A stretch of DNA of 64,000 nucleotides from Sphaerimonospora thailandensis (lineage in GTDB: Bacteria; Actinomycetota; Actinomycetes; Streptosporangiales; Streptosporangiaceae): contig NZ_BOOG01000027.1 of the NCBI RefSeq assembly GCF_016863115.1, positions 17,931-81,930 on the forward strand, given 5' to 3'. The notes under the pieces were generated by a model. That model was given only the letters and a program-made list of their open reading frames with translations, was not told where the DNA came from and ran no database searches. A program made the translations under genes and the position numbers. This document shows positions 51,513-60,841 of this stretch, one piece after another (positions within the stretch are counted from its first letter, which is position 1; each line of letters starts with the position of its first letter).

Positions 51513-52679
51513 GTGCGAGCTGCTGCGGGGGCGTTGGCCTTGTTGGTGCTGCTGACCGGATGTTCGGGAACGTCGGAGGACGGCGACAAGGCACCCAAGG
51601 CCACGGTGAACATCTTCCCGATCGACGGGGCACGGGATCTGCCTCCCGAACAGCCCATCATGGTGGGGGCGGCCGGGGGCACGCTGAAAAACGTCACGGT
51701 AGAGGCCGCTGGACGGCCCGTGGCGGGCTTCTACAGCGCGGACCGTACCCGATGGCACAGCGAGCGCCCGATGGCTCCAGGCGTCTCCTACCGCGTCCAC
51801 GCGGTCGTCACCGGTCCGGGCGGCGCCTCGGCCGAGCGGACCAGCCAGTTCGCCACGAAACCGGCCCGCAAGACCTTCGGCCTCAAGACGCTGCTTCCGA
51901 ACAAGGAGACCGGTCTCACGGTGGGCGTGGGCATGCCGATCATGCTCACCTTCGACCAGCCGGTCACCGACCGCGTCTCGATCGAACGCAACCTCGTCGT
52001 CCAGGCCTCCAAGCCGATCACGGGCGCCTGGCACTGGCTCGACGACAAGCGCGTGGTCTTCCGGCCGAAGAAGTACTGGCCGGCTCACACCAAGGTGCGC
52101 TTCGTCGCGCGTCTGGCGGGCGTTCGCGGCGCCGACGGCATGTACGGCAAGCAGGACTACACCCGGGACTTCCAGATCGGGCGGTCGCAGATCAGCGTCG
52201 CCGACACCCAGACCCACTACATGGAGATCCGGCGAGACGGCAAGCTCATCAAGAACTTCCCGATCAGCGCCGGCATGGGCGGCGTGATGCGGCACTACAC
52301 GACGAGCGGGATCCATCTCGCGATGTCCCGTGAGCCGGTCACCGTGATGACCTCGCCGGACGCCGGTCCCGGCCAGGCCGGCTACTACCAGACCACGGTC
52401 TACAACACCGTACGGATCTCCGACACCGGAGAGTACGTCCACTCGGCGCCATGGTCGGTGGGCGACCAGGGCAACTCCAACGTCAGCCACGGCTGCGTGA
52501 ACGTCAGCCCGGCCAATGCCAAATGGTTCATCGACAACACGCTGCTCGGCGACCCGATCATCGTCACCGGTTCGCCGCGGCCGCTCGACCCGACCAACGG
52601 CTGGAGCTACTGGCAGGACTCGTGGCCGCAGTGGCTGAAGTCGAGCCGCCTGCGCGCCGACACCGCCGCCTCCTTGTAG
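51513..52679 (+). CDS. L,D-transpeptidase lipoprotein with Ig-like domains
   Basis: A 388-residue cell-wall enzyme making 3-3 peptidoglycan cross-links. It has a signal peptide with lipobox (LVLLTGC), two Ig-like domains (residues ~30-230) and the YkuD domain with YVHSAPWSVGDQGNSN and the catalytic SHGCVNVS. GTG start with GGAGGGGG six bases upstream. This is the last core gene before the transposon region. Confidence 0.95.
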   Translation: MRAAAGALALLVLLTGCSGTSEDGDKAPKATVNIFPIDGARDLPPEQPIMVGAAGGTLKNVTVEAAGRPVAGFYSADRTRWHSERPMAPGVSYRVHAVVTGPGGASAERTSQFATKPARKTFGLKTLLPNKETGLTVGVGMPIMLTFDQPVTDRVSIERNLVVQASKPITGAWHWLDDKRVVFRPKKYWPAHTKVRFVARLAGVRGADGMYGKQDYTRDFQIGRSQISVADTQTHYMEIRRDGKLIKNFPISAGMGGVMRHYTTSGIHLAMSREPVTVMTSPDAGPGQAGYYQTTVYNTVRISDTGEYVHSAPWSVGDQGNSNVSHGCVNVSPANAKWFIDNTLLGDPIIVTGSPRPLDPTNGWSYWQDSWPQWLKSSRLRADTAASL

Positions 52680-52689
52680 GAGAGAAGAA

Positions 52690-53984
52690 AGACGCCTCGC
52701 CGTCGTCGCGGCGTGAGGTGTACGGGCCCAAGCGGCCTGCGGGCGGGCAGCGGGGACATCGAGGCACGCGGATGGAGATGTCGGCCATCCCGGATCGGGT
52801 CGAGACGCTGCCTGCTCCGGATCGGTGCGCGGGCTGTGACGCGGCCCTGGGTGACACATCTGATGTGGGACATCGGCGGGCTCAGGTGACCGAGTTGCCG
52901 CGGGTGCGGCCCGAGACGGTCGAGTGCCGGCTGCCGGTACGGCGGTGTGGGTGCGGTCATCAGACCAGCGCCGTGGCCCCGCCCGGGGTGCAGGCTGGGC
53001 AGGCCTGCTACGGCCCGAACGTCAAGACCATGGTGGCGTTGATCGCTGAGATCGGGCACACGAGCATGGAACGCACCGCGCTGCTGATGAAGCTCATGTT
53101 CGGCCTGAGTGTCTCGACGGGGTTCGTGGCCAAGGTCGACGCCCAGCTCGGTGACCGGCTCGCCCCGTTTGAGGAGCAGGTCAAGGAGCGTCTGCGCAAG
53201 GCGGAGATCGCCGGGACCGATGAGACGCCGGTGTCGCTGGCCGGCAGCACCGCCTACATCTACGGCATGCATGACGGGAAGGTCGTCTGGTACGGCGCCG
53301 GCGCCACGCGCGGGCACGAGACCATCAAGGGGTTCGGCCTGCTCACCGGGTTCACCGGCATTCTGGTCCGCGATGACTACGTCGGCTACTACTTCCTGGA
53401 CAGCCTGCTGGCCGGGGTGCAAATTTGCCTGGCTCACATCGTGCGTGATCTCCGCCGTCAGGTGGAGAACGACCCGGTCCGTAACGCCTGGGCCGGGCGG
53501 CTGCGCAGCCTGCTGCAGGAGGCGATCCACACCGCCAACCAGGCCGTCCGCGACGGAAACGAGCAGTTGAATCCGCAGGTCATCGCCGATATCCGGGCCC
53601 GCTACCTGGAGTTGGCCCACGAGGGCATCAGGTTCAACCCCCAGCATGCCGGACGGCCGAAGAACAAGGCGCGCGTCCTGGCCGAGCGTCTGGTCGACCG
53701 GGTCGACAAGGCCCTGCTCTTCTTAAGCGATCTTCGGGTTGGGGCGACCAACAACGGCTCGGAACGGATCTTACGCCGAGCCAAAACCCAGATGAAGATC
53801 AGCGGCTGCTGGCGCTCGATGGGCGGCCTGCGGGCGTTCTGCCGTGTCCACACCTACCTCGTCACCGCCGCCAACCACGGCATCGACGCCTTCACCGCGC
53901 TCCGTGACGCGTTCCTCGGCACCTCCTGGACGCTGCCTCAAACCACCGCATAACCCCAGCTCACAGATAGGTGTGAGTGGTTAC
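52690..53984 (+). mobile_element. Left-truncated IS66-family element
   Basis: It contains a nearly complete IS66 transposase but no tnpA/tnpB. Reading inward from the right, the end begins GTAACCACTCACACC, with the IS66-typical GTAA tip (53984). No matching left end exists upstream, where the L,D-transpeptidase gene stops within a few bases. The left end was therefore lost. Confidence 0.7.
52718..53953 (+). CDS. IS66-family transposase (probably 5'-truncated)
   Basis: About 411 residues. It starts in the basic GPKRPAGGQRGHRG segment, then the zinc-finger region (RCAGCDAAL, RRCGCGHQT) and the DDE catalytic core (AGTDETPVS, RDDYVGYY, and NNGSERILRRAK with the Glu). The usual N-terminal leucine-zipper part is missing. 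GTG 52718 or ATG 52772 could start translation. Mobility is doubtful without the left end and accessory genes. Confidence 0.82.
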   Translation: MYGPKRPAGGQRGHRGTRMEMSAIPDRVETLPAPDRCAGCDAALGDTSDVGHRRAQVTELPRVRPETVECRLPVRRCGCGHQTSAVAPPGVQAGQACYGPNVKTMVALIAEIGHTSMERTALLMKLMFGLSVSTGFVAKVDAQLGDRLAPFEEQVKERLRKAEIAGTDETPVSLAGSTAYIYGMHDGKVVWYGAGATRGHETIKGFGLLTGFTGILVRDDYVGYYFLDSLLAGVQICLAHIVRDLRRQVENDPVRNAWAGRLRSLLQEAIHTANQAVRDGNEQLNPQVIADIRARYLELAHEGIRFNPQHAGRPKNKARVLAERLVDRVDKALLFLSDLRVGATNNGSERILRRAKTQMKISGCWRSMGGLRAFCRVHTYLVTAANHGIDAFTALRDAFLGTSWTLPQTTA

Positions 53985-54033
53985 CTTGCCGGGCCGCGGC
54001 GCTGCCCTCCTCGCCGCGGCTGAAATGACGGGG

Positions 54034-54531
54034 TCAGCCCTGACAAGCTCGCTGGGGCACGACGGTGTAGTCCGGTCCCAGCGGAGAGTCGCCGAGGCCG
54101 AGTCCGGTCCAATAGACTCCCACATGCGCTCTGGGGCGATCCTTATCCATGGCCACGAAAAACTCTGAGACGTATCGTTGGCCGTCGAGAGTGTGACCTT
54201 CGAGCCCCAGGACCCATCCTCCCTGGCGGTTCTCGATGGCCGGAACGGCGGCAGATCGCTTGATTACCGGTGGTGGTCCCGGCATGAGGCAGTCCTCGAG
54301 TGCCTGGTCAAGAATCGATGAGCACGCACCGATTCCTATTGCAAAGTCCTTGCAAAAACCTGCGACACCTTTCTGGGCTACACCCGCTATAACTTCAGCT
54401 AATACTTTTTTGGCTGATTCCTCCGTCACGGCGGGAGGTGGCGTGGCCTTCCGGCTCGGAGAACATCCGGCGACAAAGGCGAAGGTGACTGACAAAATAA
54501 TGCAGGCGCCCCGTCGATAGTGTCGTTGCAT
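54034..54531 (-). CDS. Lipoprotein of unknown function
   Basis: A 165-residue protein with signal peptide and lipobox (FAFVAGC). It has a Cys-containing middle part (GFCKDFAIGIGACSSILDQ, EDCLMP) and a C-terminal globular part (YVSEFFVAMDKDRPRAHVG). No family recognised. Base composition is less GC-rich than the core genes. It lies downstream of the secreted protein gene at 54630-55691, separated by a hairpin. Confidence 0.7.
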   Translation of the reverse strand: MQRHYRRGACIILSVTFAFVAGCSPSRKATPPPAVTEESAKKVLAEVIAGVAQKGVAGFCKDFAIGIGACSSILDQALEDCLMPGPPPVIKRSAAVPAIENRQGGWVLGLEGHTLDGQRYVSEFFVAMDKDRPRAHVGVYWTGLGLGDSPLGPDYTVVPQRACQG

Positions 54532-54559
54532 TCAGGCCTCTTCCTATGCTATGGCCAGC

Positions 54560-54600
54560 AGGGAGATCCTGGCGGAAGGGCATTCCGTAAGGATCTCCCT
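54560..54600 (-). terminator. Hairpin between two secreted-protein genes
   Basis: AGGGAGATCC and its complement form a perfect 10-bp stem with a 21-base loop that holds a smaller stem (GGAA/TTCC). It lies 30 bases after the secreted-protein stop on the minus strand. Confidence 0.7.
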
Positions 54601-54629
54601 GGATGACTTACTTGAAGTTCACGTCCGTG

Positions 54630-55691
54630 TCAGCAGTACGGTGGTCGCAGCCAGCAGTACTGGTTATCCGAACTAGACCAATGGGTCCACTTTGGGCGGC
54701 CGTCTTTCTGCGCTACCTTTACAGCTACGTGATGTTTTGTTCCCCCCAGGGGCTCGTTGGCGTTTCCTCGAGAAAAGACCTTTCCCTGCCAGTAGCTGGT
54801 CATGTGGCCGGCGGCCGAGTATCTGATAATGCGCTGTTCTTCGCAAGAGGTATACGAGTAGCCGACGGCGACATTGTACAAAGTGATGGAGTTATCGATG
54901 GTTCGACATGAAGGCGGGCTACTGGCGATCGGCGCGTAGTCCAGCCAACGCAGTTTGGGAGAGCTGGAGCTGGGCCCTACGCCGCGCCCGCAGGACGCGA
55001 GATAGTAATTCCCCTGCACGCCGCATGAACTCCACACATGCGCGGAATAGTAATTCCAGTTGGGATTGCCGTCGTACTTCTCCACCCAGTATCGCCAGCA
55101 GCTGTCCGACCAGCTGTCCGAGCCCTCCCAAAGCCGGGCTGCGCAGTCTTCCCCGTAGTGATCCTTGTACGGAGCGGCTGCTGCGATTCCGGATAGTTGC
55201 TCGGGATCATCTTGGACATCCTGGTCCGCGGGTGAATCTTCCCAGATCATAGTGACTGAGCAGGGTCCTGAAGATGCGTGGGATCCGAGGCTTCCTCTTA
55301 CGTAGCGGACCTCGGTCACTTCTCTGGGAACGATCACGACTTCTGTGTGCTGCTTGCATCCCGGAGTGGGAAGCATCTTGGTCACGTCCACTCGAAGGAC
55401 CCGGTACTTCGTAGCTAGGGCCTCGGCGCTCATCGCCTGAAGTCCAGCGGCCTGGGTTACTCTCATTGAGAAGTCCCGCAGAGCTTGAGCCCCCTCTGCG
55501 GTGGCGGTGGAGTCTTGCGAGTTGGTTTCGTTGACCTTGACGCCGGTGTCAGGAGATTCGACTTGCGTGACAACCTGGCCTCCACCGCGATCTGCGGTGT
55601 CATCAGTCATGGCGAAGCTAGGGTTTGTGCTGGTGGCCAGGACGGTCGCGAAAACGACCAGTACGTAGCCTAGGCGAAGTCTTGCGCGCAA
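54630..55691 (-). CDS. Secreted Cys/Trp-rich protein of unknown function
   Basis: A 353-residue protein with a clear signal peptide (LGYVLVVFATVLATS, cleavage near PSFA). The mature N-terminal half is polar. The C-terminal half has about nine cysteines and many aromatic residues (EGSDSWSDSCWRYWVEK, NWNYYSAHVWSSCGVQG), suggesting a disulfide-rich extracellular domain. No family recognised. Codon use is less GC-biased than that of core genes and it lies among transposon remains, so recent acquisition is likely. Confidence 0.72.
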   Translation of the reverse strand: MRARLRLGYVLVVFATVLATSTNPSFAMTDDTADRGGGQVVTQVESPDTGVKVNETNSQDSTATAEGAQALRDFSMRVTQAAGLQAMSAEALATKYRVLRVDVTKMLPTPGCKQHTEVVIVPREVTEVRYVRGSLGSHASSGPCSVTMIWEDSPADQDVQDDPEQLSGIAAAAPYKDHYGEDCAARLWEGSDSWSDSCWRYWVEKYDGNPNWNYYSAHVWSSCGVQGNYYLASCGRGVGPSSSSPKLRWLDYAPIASSPPSCRTIDNSITLYNVAVGYSYTSCEEQRIIRYSAAGHMTSYWQGKVFSRGNANEPLGGTKHHVAVKVAQKDGRPKWTHWSSSDNQYCWLRPPYC

Positions 55692-56094
55692 GGGTATCCT
55701 TCCTATGCATCGAGAGATGCGCCACGGACGGGGGAAGCTTGCCGGCGCTCCCGTTCGTGGCTTTAGACGAGCATGTTGGCAGTTGTCGTCGATTGCCCCC
55801 GATCTCCTGCTTCGATGCCGAGATAGGCATCTGACGCAAGTGAAGCAGCGAACATTTGGGTTTGCAACTGCATGCCATGCAACGGAGGAATGAATCGAGG
55901 AAATGGTTGGCGCGCACGGTAACTCTAAGTGGTTTCTTCTGATGCTCTTGCTGGTTGTGGCAATGTCGAGTTAGGAATCCTTAAGTCTCTGTGGTCGTCG
56001 CAAAGCAGGTTGTGTCTAATTTGGACGCGGAAAATCTCTGAAGATTCGGGACCTAAATTGCGTACGGACTGTACCTGCCTGGTCTTGATCTGCA
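55692..56094. other. Gene-free lower-GC stretch
   Basis: I see no convincing gene in these ~400 bases. It holds the upstream region of the secreted-protein gene and ends at the broken 3' end of the IS1380 transposase. Confidence 0.5.
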
Positions 56095-56224
56095 TCGATG
56101 TGCTGGGCAGGTGGCCGAGCCCGGTCGACTTCTCACATCGGATCCGGTCCTCGACGCGGGCGTGGACCCGGTGGCGGGCTTCCAGGAAGTCGAGTTGGCG
56201 TCCGGGGGTGTTGGTGACGAACAG

Positions 56225-56681
56225 GCTGTAGCGTGTCCATTCACGGGGCCTCGTGACCTGCGGCGCTGCTTGGGGTTGATCGGAACGGCCTGATCCGCGA
56301 TCATGTCGCCACTGGGGAGAAATCACCAACCGGCACCGTGACTGGCACGAGGGCAACCACCCCGGCTACGTCCTAGCCCGCAGGTTGAAAGACAAAGCCG
56401 AACAAGTCTGGACCTTCACCCGCAACCTTGCCGTCCCATGGACGAACAACTCCAGTGAGCAGGCGCTCAAGGGTCCTAAACGCCATCAAGCGGTCTCCGG
56501 TTACTGGCACACCATGGCCACGCTCAGCCGCTACTGCCGCGTGCACTCCTACCTCGTCACCGCGAAGGGGCACGGCATCCGCGCCATCGACGCCATCCAC
56601 GCCGCACTCGCCGGACGCCCCTGGCTCCCCACGCCAGTCACCGCCTGACCCTGCTCCATCCCTGAATGGACACGCTGTAGC
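56225..56681. mobile_element. 441-bp IS66-derived MITE-like element with 8-bp target duplication
   Basis: The element (56233-56673) has inverted ends GTGTCCATTCA and TGAATGGACAC and is flanked on both sides by GCTGTAGC, an 8-bp duplication as made by IS66-family elements. Inside it keeps only the last ~110 codons of an IS66 transposase. It interrupts the IS1380 transposase, whose reading frame is restored when it is removed in silico. Confidence 0.87.
56316..56648 (+). pseudogene. C-terminal fragment of an IS66 transposase
   Basis: An open stretch without its own start encodes HPGYVLARRLKDKAEQVW, VPWTNNSSEQALKGPKRHQ (with the catalytic Glu), YWHTMATLSRYCRVHSYL and GIRAIDAIHAALAG. It represents about the last 110 residues. 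The sequence differs clearly from the other IS66 copy at 52.7-54.0 kb. Confidence 0.85.
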
Positions 56682-57596
56682 GCCAGCCGTCGGCTTCTTC
56701 CAGCAGTGACAGCTGGGCACCGCTGCCGGGCCGTTCGCGGCGGCAGATGATCCGCATCGTCTGCGGCCAGCCGGCCAGTTGGTCGCCGCCGACGCTGCGG
56801 CGTAGCAGGCCGGTGAGTTCGGCGACGCCGGCGTCGTCGAGGCTGCGTGCCTTGCCGTCGGCGTCGGTGACGTGGTCCCACACATCCTGCGGCAGGGGTG
56901 TGATCGCGCCTTGTTCGCGTTCACCCAGCTCCCAGCCGATGGAGTACTCCAGGTGCTGCCCCCGCTTTGCGGCCAGGTCGTGCAGGTGGTCGATGAAGTA
57001 GTGGGTGGCGCGGGCGCCGTCGGTGGTGATCAGCAGGTTGCGCCGGTACGGCCAGGGCACGGCGGTGATCGAGGCGTCGGCCACGTCGATGTGGTCGCGG
57101 GCGGTGTTGCTGCCGGCCGTGCCGGGACGCAGCGTGACCACCAGCGCCTCGCCGGTGTTGTCGCAGAAGGAGGCCAGGGGGTGGTGGCCGTACCCCTTGA
57201 AGTTGGCTGCCGCCCCCTCTTTGTCGCTGTGGCTGGGGATCATCGTGGCGTCCAGCCGTATCACGATCTGTTTGCCCAGGTCGCGGTCGGCTACGGGGGA
57301 GGCGGGGATGCCGCCGTGCCGGGCGGCGATCAACTGCCAGACCTTGCGGCGTACGGTGGCGCGGGCGGCGGCGATCCGGTCCAGCGCCAAGGAGTCGATC
57401 TCGCTCAGCGCGCGGCGCAGGGTGGGGTCGGAGGCGACGGGCCCGAACAGTTCTCCCTGGTCGCGCAGGGTAGCCAGGTCCGACAGGACGCGCCCGCCGT
57501 CGGCGATCATCACGGCGGTGTCGGCGAGGACGCTTGACAACATGATCGACAACGCAGCCGAAGATCGGCCTCACACCAGGGCAAGTCCCATGCACC

Positions 57597-57695
57597 TCAC
57601 CCGTGACTGATCAAGGCTGGGTCGCCAGGGAGCCGGTTCCGGCGATGCCTTCACTGCGTCGTCGATCTTCACATAGAGTGCGGTTGCGAGCGGTT
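57597..57695 (-). pseudogene. N-terminal scrap of another transposase (IS982-like)
   Basis: The minus strand encodes LYVKIDDAVKASPEPAPWRP, which resembles the opening of IS982-type actinobacterial transposases, and then stops. It abuts the truncated 5' end of the IS1380 gene and lies just upstream of trpD. Confidence 0.5.
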
Positions 57696-57734
57696 CCCGC
57701 GTTCACTGTCATCCAGCCGAGTTCTGGCGGGCGT

Positions 57735-58793
57735 TCACACGAGGGGTGACCGGCTGGCTTCGACCCACCGGTCGAGCGTGGCCGCCGCCCGGCCGGAGTC
57801 CACCGCCTCGGCCGCGCGCGCGTACGCCGCGCCCATGTCGGCGACCAGGTCGCCGCCGTCGGTCTCGCCGAGGGCGATGTCCAAAGCGACCAGCGCGGCC
57901 GCCGCGTTGACCAGCACCGCGTCGCGCACCGGGCCGGTCTTCCCGTTCACCAGGTCCCGTACGGCTCCCGCGTTGAAGTCGACGTCGCCGCCGCGCAGGT
58001 CCTCCGCCCGCGACCGGCGGACGCCGATGTCGGCGGGGTCGAAGCGGACCTGCGTCGCGCCGCCCTCGCGCACGACGAAGACGCTGGACGGCGCGGCCGT
58101 CGACAGCTCGTCGAGGCCGTCCTCGCCGCGGAACACCAGCGCGGAGACGCCGCGCTCGGCGAACACCCCGGCGACCACCGGCAGCATGCGCGCGTCGTAG
58201 ACGCCGATGGCCTGCGCCGCGGGACGGGCGGGGTTGGTCAGCGGGCCGAGGAAGTTGAAGAAGGTCGGCACGCCGATCTCCTTGCGGGTCGGTCCCGCGA
58301 ACCGCAGCGCGGGATGGTAGACCTGCGCGAAGCAGAACGCGATGCCGGCCTCCACCGCCACCTTGGCGGTGACCTGCGGCGGCAGGTCGAGGACCACGCC
58401 CATGTGCTCCAGCACGTCGGCGGCGCCGCACAGCGAGGACGCGGCACGGTTGCCGTGCTTGACCACCCGCGCGCCGGCCGCCGCCGCGACCACGGCGGCC
58501 ATGGTCGACACGTTGACGGTGTGCGCCCGGTCGCCGCCGGTGCCGACGATGTCGACGACCGGCCCGGGCACGGACAGCGGGGTGGCGCGCTCGAGCATGG
58601 TGCGGGCCAGTCCCGCCACCTCGGCGACGGTCTCGCCCTTGGCGCGCAGCGCGACCGCGAAGGCGGCGATCTGCGCCTGCGTCGCCGCACCCGACATGAT
58701 CTCGCCCATGGCCCACGCCGTCTCTTCCGACGTCAGGTTCTCTCCGGCGATGAGGGCACTCAGCACGGAGGGCCAGGTGGTGCGCAGGTCCAT
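57735..58793 (-). CDS. trpD: Anthranilate phosphoribosyltransferase
   Basis: A ~352-residue tryptophan-pathway enzyme coupling anthranilate to PRPP. The PRPP motif [27 protein letters not shown] and [11 protein letters not shown] are intact. ATG 58793 was chosen because it opens the helical N-terminal domain ([19 protein letters not shown]). It stands alone, without other trp genes, next to ctaE as in other actinomycetes. Confidence 0.96.
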   Translation of the reverse strand: MDLRTTWPSVLSALIAGENLTSEETAWAMGEIMSGAATQAQIAAFAVALRAKGETVAEVAGLARTMLERATPLSVPGPVVDIVGTGGDRAHTVNVSTMAAVVAAAAGARVVKHGNRAASSLCGAADVLEHMGVVLDLPPQVTAKVAVEAGIAFCFAQVYHPALRFAGPTRKEIGVPTFFNFLGPLTNPARPAAQAIGVYDARMLPVVAGVFAERGVSALVFRGEDGLDELSTAAPSSVFVVREGGATQVRFDPADIGVRRSRAEDLRGGDVDFNAGAVRDLVNGKTGPVRDAVLVNAAAALVALDIALGETDGGDLVADMGAAYARAAEAVDSGRAAATLDRWVEASRSPLV

Positions 58794-58837
58794 GTTCTTC
58801 CCTTGTCGGAGGCTGGGGTCGTCGGCGGAGACCGGTG

Positions 58838-59230
58838 TCATCCCCTGGCGGAGGCGAGCCTGCGCCGCAGGAGGTCGGCGACGGTCTCGGCGAGGACGAC
58901 GGGATCGAGGGGTTGTGCCACCACCGCGTCGGCCCTGGACCAGTTGGCCAGCCACCGGTCGTCGCGCCGTGCGATCAGCAGCACGATCGGCGGGCAGTCG
59001 TGCACCTCGTCCTTGGCCTGGCGGCTGACCCCCATGCCCCCGGCCGGGACGGCCTCGCCGTCCAGAACGGCGACGTCGATGTCCCCCGAGTCGAGGTACC
59101 TGACCACGGCCGGTTGGGTCGCGCACTCGACGACCTCGACGAGAGGCACGTCCGCGGCGGGCCGCCGCCCGATGGCCAGCCGCACCTTCTCCCTGGTGCC
59201 TGCGTCGTCGCTGTAGACGAGAACCCTCAT
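58838..59230 (-). CDS. Receiver-like protein with degenerate phosphorylation site
   Basis: A 130-residue single-domain protein with the CheY-like pattern: acidic N-terminal pair (VYSDDAGT), a candidate phospho-Asp ([10 protein letters not shown]) and LLIARRDD. The position of the conserved Lys is occupied by Gln (VVAQPLDP), so normal phospho-signalling is doubtful. No output domain. It lies upstream of trpD and divergent from ctaE, a position kept in other actinomycetes. Confidence 0.8.
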   Translation of the reverse strand: MRVLVYSDDAGTREKVRLAIGRRPAADVPLVEVVECATQPAVVRYLDSGDIDVAVLDGEAVPAGGMGVSRQAKDEVHDCPPIVLLIARRDDRWLANWSRADAVVAQPLDPVVLAETVADLLRRRLASARG

Positions 59231-59393
59231 GTCACGCTCACTGTCGAATCGCGGAGTATGGTCATCGTGATGCTACCGGCGCCGCAGCGGGGCCGCAGCG
59301 CCCCGAGGCCATTGCCGTACTGTGCTGGTTTCCGGGGCTTGAGCTGACCCTAATGGGGGGTCGTGGGCCGACCCGACCTGGGGAGCCGCAATA

Positions 59394-60011
59394 ATGTCGA
59401 GCGTGGCGACAGCATCCGCAATTACTACGACGACACGACCGCACGGGTCGAGCCGGCCGAACCTGGTTCAGGTCGGGACCATCGTGTGGTTGTCCTCTGA
59501 GCTCATGTTCTTCGCGGCGCTGTTCGCGATGTACTTCACCATCCGTTCGGTCAGCCTCGGACAGGATCAGCCCTGGCCGGGGGCTCACCTCGACGTCCCG
59601 TTCGCGACGTTCAACACGACCGTCCTGGTCCTGTCGAGTGTCACGTGTCAGCTGGGCGTGTGGGCCGTGGAGCGGGGCGACGTCAAGAAGCTCAGGTTCT
59701 GGTACATCGTGAGCTTCCTGATGGGCGCCTTCTTCATCGGCGGGCAGCTCTGGGAGTACGCGAACCTCGCGCGCGAGGGACACGTCCTCTCGGCCGGCCC
59801 GTACGAGTCGGTGTTCTACCTGACCACGGGCTTCCACGGACTGCACGTGACGGGTGGCCTGATCGCGTTCCTGTTCATCCTGGGACGCACGTACGCCGCG
59901 AAGCGCTTGACGTATGAGCAGCAGACCAGCGCGATCGTTGTGTCCTACTACTGGCACTTCGTCGACGTGGTCTGGATCGGCCTTTTCGCGACCATCTACA
60001 TCATCAAATGA
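59394..60011 (+). CDS. ctaE: Cytochrome c oxidase subunit III
   Basis: A 205-residue membrane subunit with five helices. Typical segments are [30 protein letters not shown] and the final [18 protein letters not shown]. It starts the ctaE-qcrC-qcrA-qcrB operon; its stop overlaps the qcrC ATG. It supports the subunit I/II core encoded by ctaCD. Confidence 0.97.
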   Translation: MSSVATASAITTTTRPHGSSRPNLVQVGTIVWLSSELMFFAALFAMYFTIRSVSLGQDQPWPGAHLDVPFATFNTTVLVLSSVTCQLGVWAVERGDVKKLRFWYIVSFLMGAFFIGGQLWEYANLAREGHVLSAGPYESVFYLTTGFHGLHVTGGLIAFLFILGRTYAAKRLTYEQQTSAIVVSYYWHFVDVVWIGLFATIYIIK

Positions 60012-60841
60012 TCGGAACGGGAATTTCGGTGAACTCCACCACCGCCCGACGGCGCCATCCCCTCGCGCGAGTAGCCGTCGTGGCGCTCGCGCTTGGTCTG
60101 CTCGGCGGGGGGTACGCCCTTGCCGCGCCGAACGGCAGCACCGCTGACGCCGCGATCGCGTCCGGCAAGGCCGACGACGCGGATCAGGGCAAGAGCCTCT
60201 TCGTGGCCCACTGCGCGAGCTGCCATGGGATGAACGCCGAGGGCAGCAGCAAGGCTCCCACGCTGATCGGCGTCGGCGCCGCGGCCGTGGACTTCCAGGT
60301 CAGCAGCGGCCGGATGCCGATGACCGACTCCGGCCCGCAGGCGCTGCGCAAGCCGCGCCCCGAGTGGGCGACCGAGGAGGCGATCAGCCAGCTCGCGGCC
60401 TACGTCCAGTCGCTGGGCGGCGGCCCGACCATCCCGGGCGCCGAGCAGGTCGACCCGGCCAAGGGCGACCCGGCCAGGGGCGGTGAGCTGTTCCGGGCGA
60501 ACTGCATCCAGTGCCACAACTTCACCGGCTCGGGTGGTGCGCTGACGTACGGCAAGCACGCGCCGACGCTGAACCCGGCGACTCCGACGGAGATCTACGA
60601 GGCGATGATCACCGGCCCGCAGGCGATGCCGGTCTTCAACGACACGACGATCACCCCGGAGCAGAAGCGGGACATGATCGCTTACATCACTCACGTGCGG
60701 CAGCAGGTCGACCCGGGCGGTTCCGGACTCATGCGGATCGGCCCGGTGACCGAGGGCCTCGTGGCATGGATCGCCGGCATCGGCCTCCTCGCCCTCGCCG
60801 CGATCTGGATCACCGCTAAGAGGCGGCGGGTGAAGGCATGA
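60008..60841 (+). CDS. qcrC: Diheme cytochrome c subunit of the bc complex
   Basis: A ~277-residue membrane-anchored protein with two cytochrome c domains, each with CxxCH (HCASCHGMN and NCIQCHNFT). It has an N-terminal signal/anchor and a C-terminal helix ([18 protein letters not shown]). The diheme form replaces soluble cytochrome c in actinobacterial bc1-aa3 supercomplexes. ATG 60008 overlaps ctaE; GTG 60029 is an alternative start. Confidence 0.95.
   Translation: MIGTGISVNSTTARRRHPLARVAVVALALGLLGGGYALAAPNGSTADAAIASGKADDADQGKSLFVAHCASCHGMNAEGSSKAPTLIGVGAAAVDFQVSSGRMPMTDSGPQALRKPRPEWATEEAISQLAAYVQSLGGGPTIPGAEQVDPAKGDPARGGELFRANCIQCHNFTGSGGALTYGKHAPTLNPATPTEIYEAMITGPQAMPVFNDTTITPEQKRDMIAYITHVRQQVDPGGSGLMRIGPVTEGLVAWIAGIGLLALAAIWITAKRRRVKA

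Larger units (their letters stand above)
56095..57552 (-). pseudogene. IS1380-family transposase split by a nested insertion and lacking its ends
   Basis: The upstream piece (57552 to ~56682) has LFGPVASDPTLRRALSEID, IVIRLDATMIPSHSDKEGAA and ITTDGARATHYFIDHLHDLA, ending at ADGWRYS. The downstream piece (56224 to ~56095) resumes exactly with LFVTNTPGRQLDFLEARHR and HARVEDRIRCEKSTGLG. Removing 56233-56673 and one copy of the target repeat restores one frame. The N-terminal ~55 residues and the C-terminal end are also missing. Inactive. Confidence 0.88.

Noticed and set aside
56385..56648. Read as an independent 87-residue gene
   Set aside because: It is the C-terminal end of an IS66 transposase, and homology continues upstream of its ATG.
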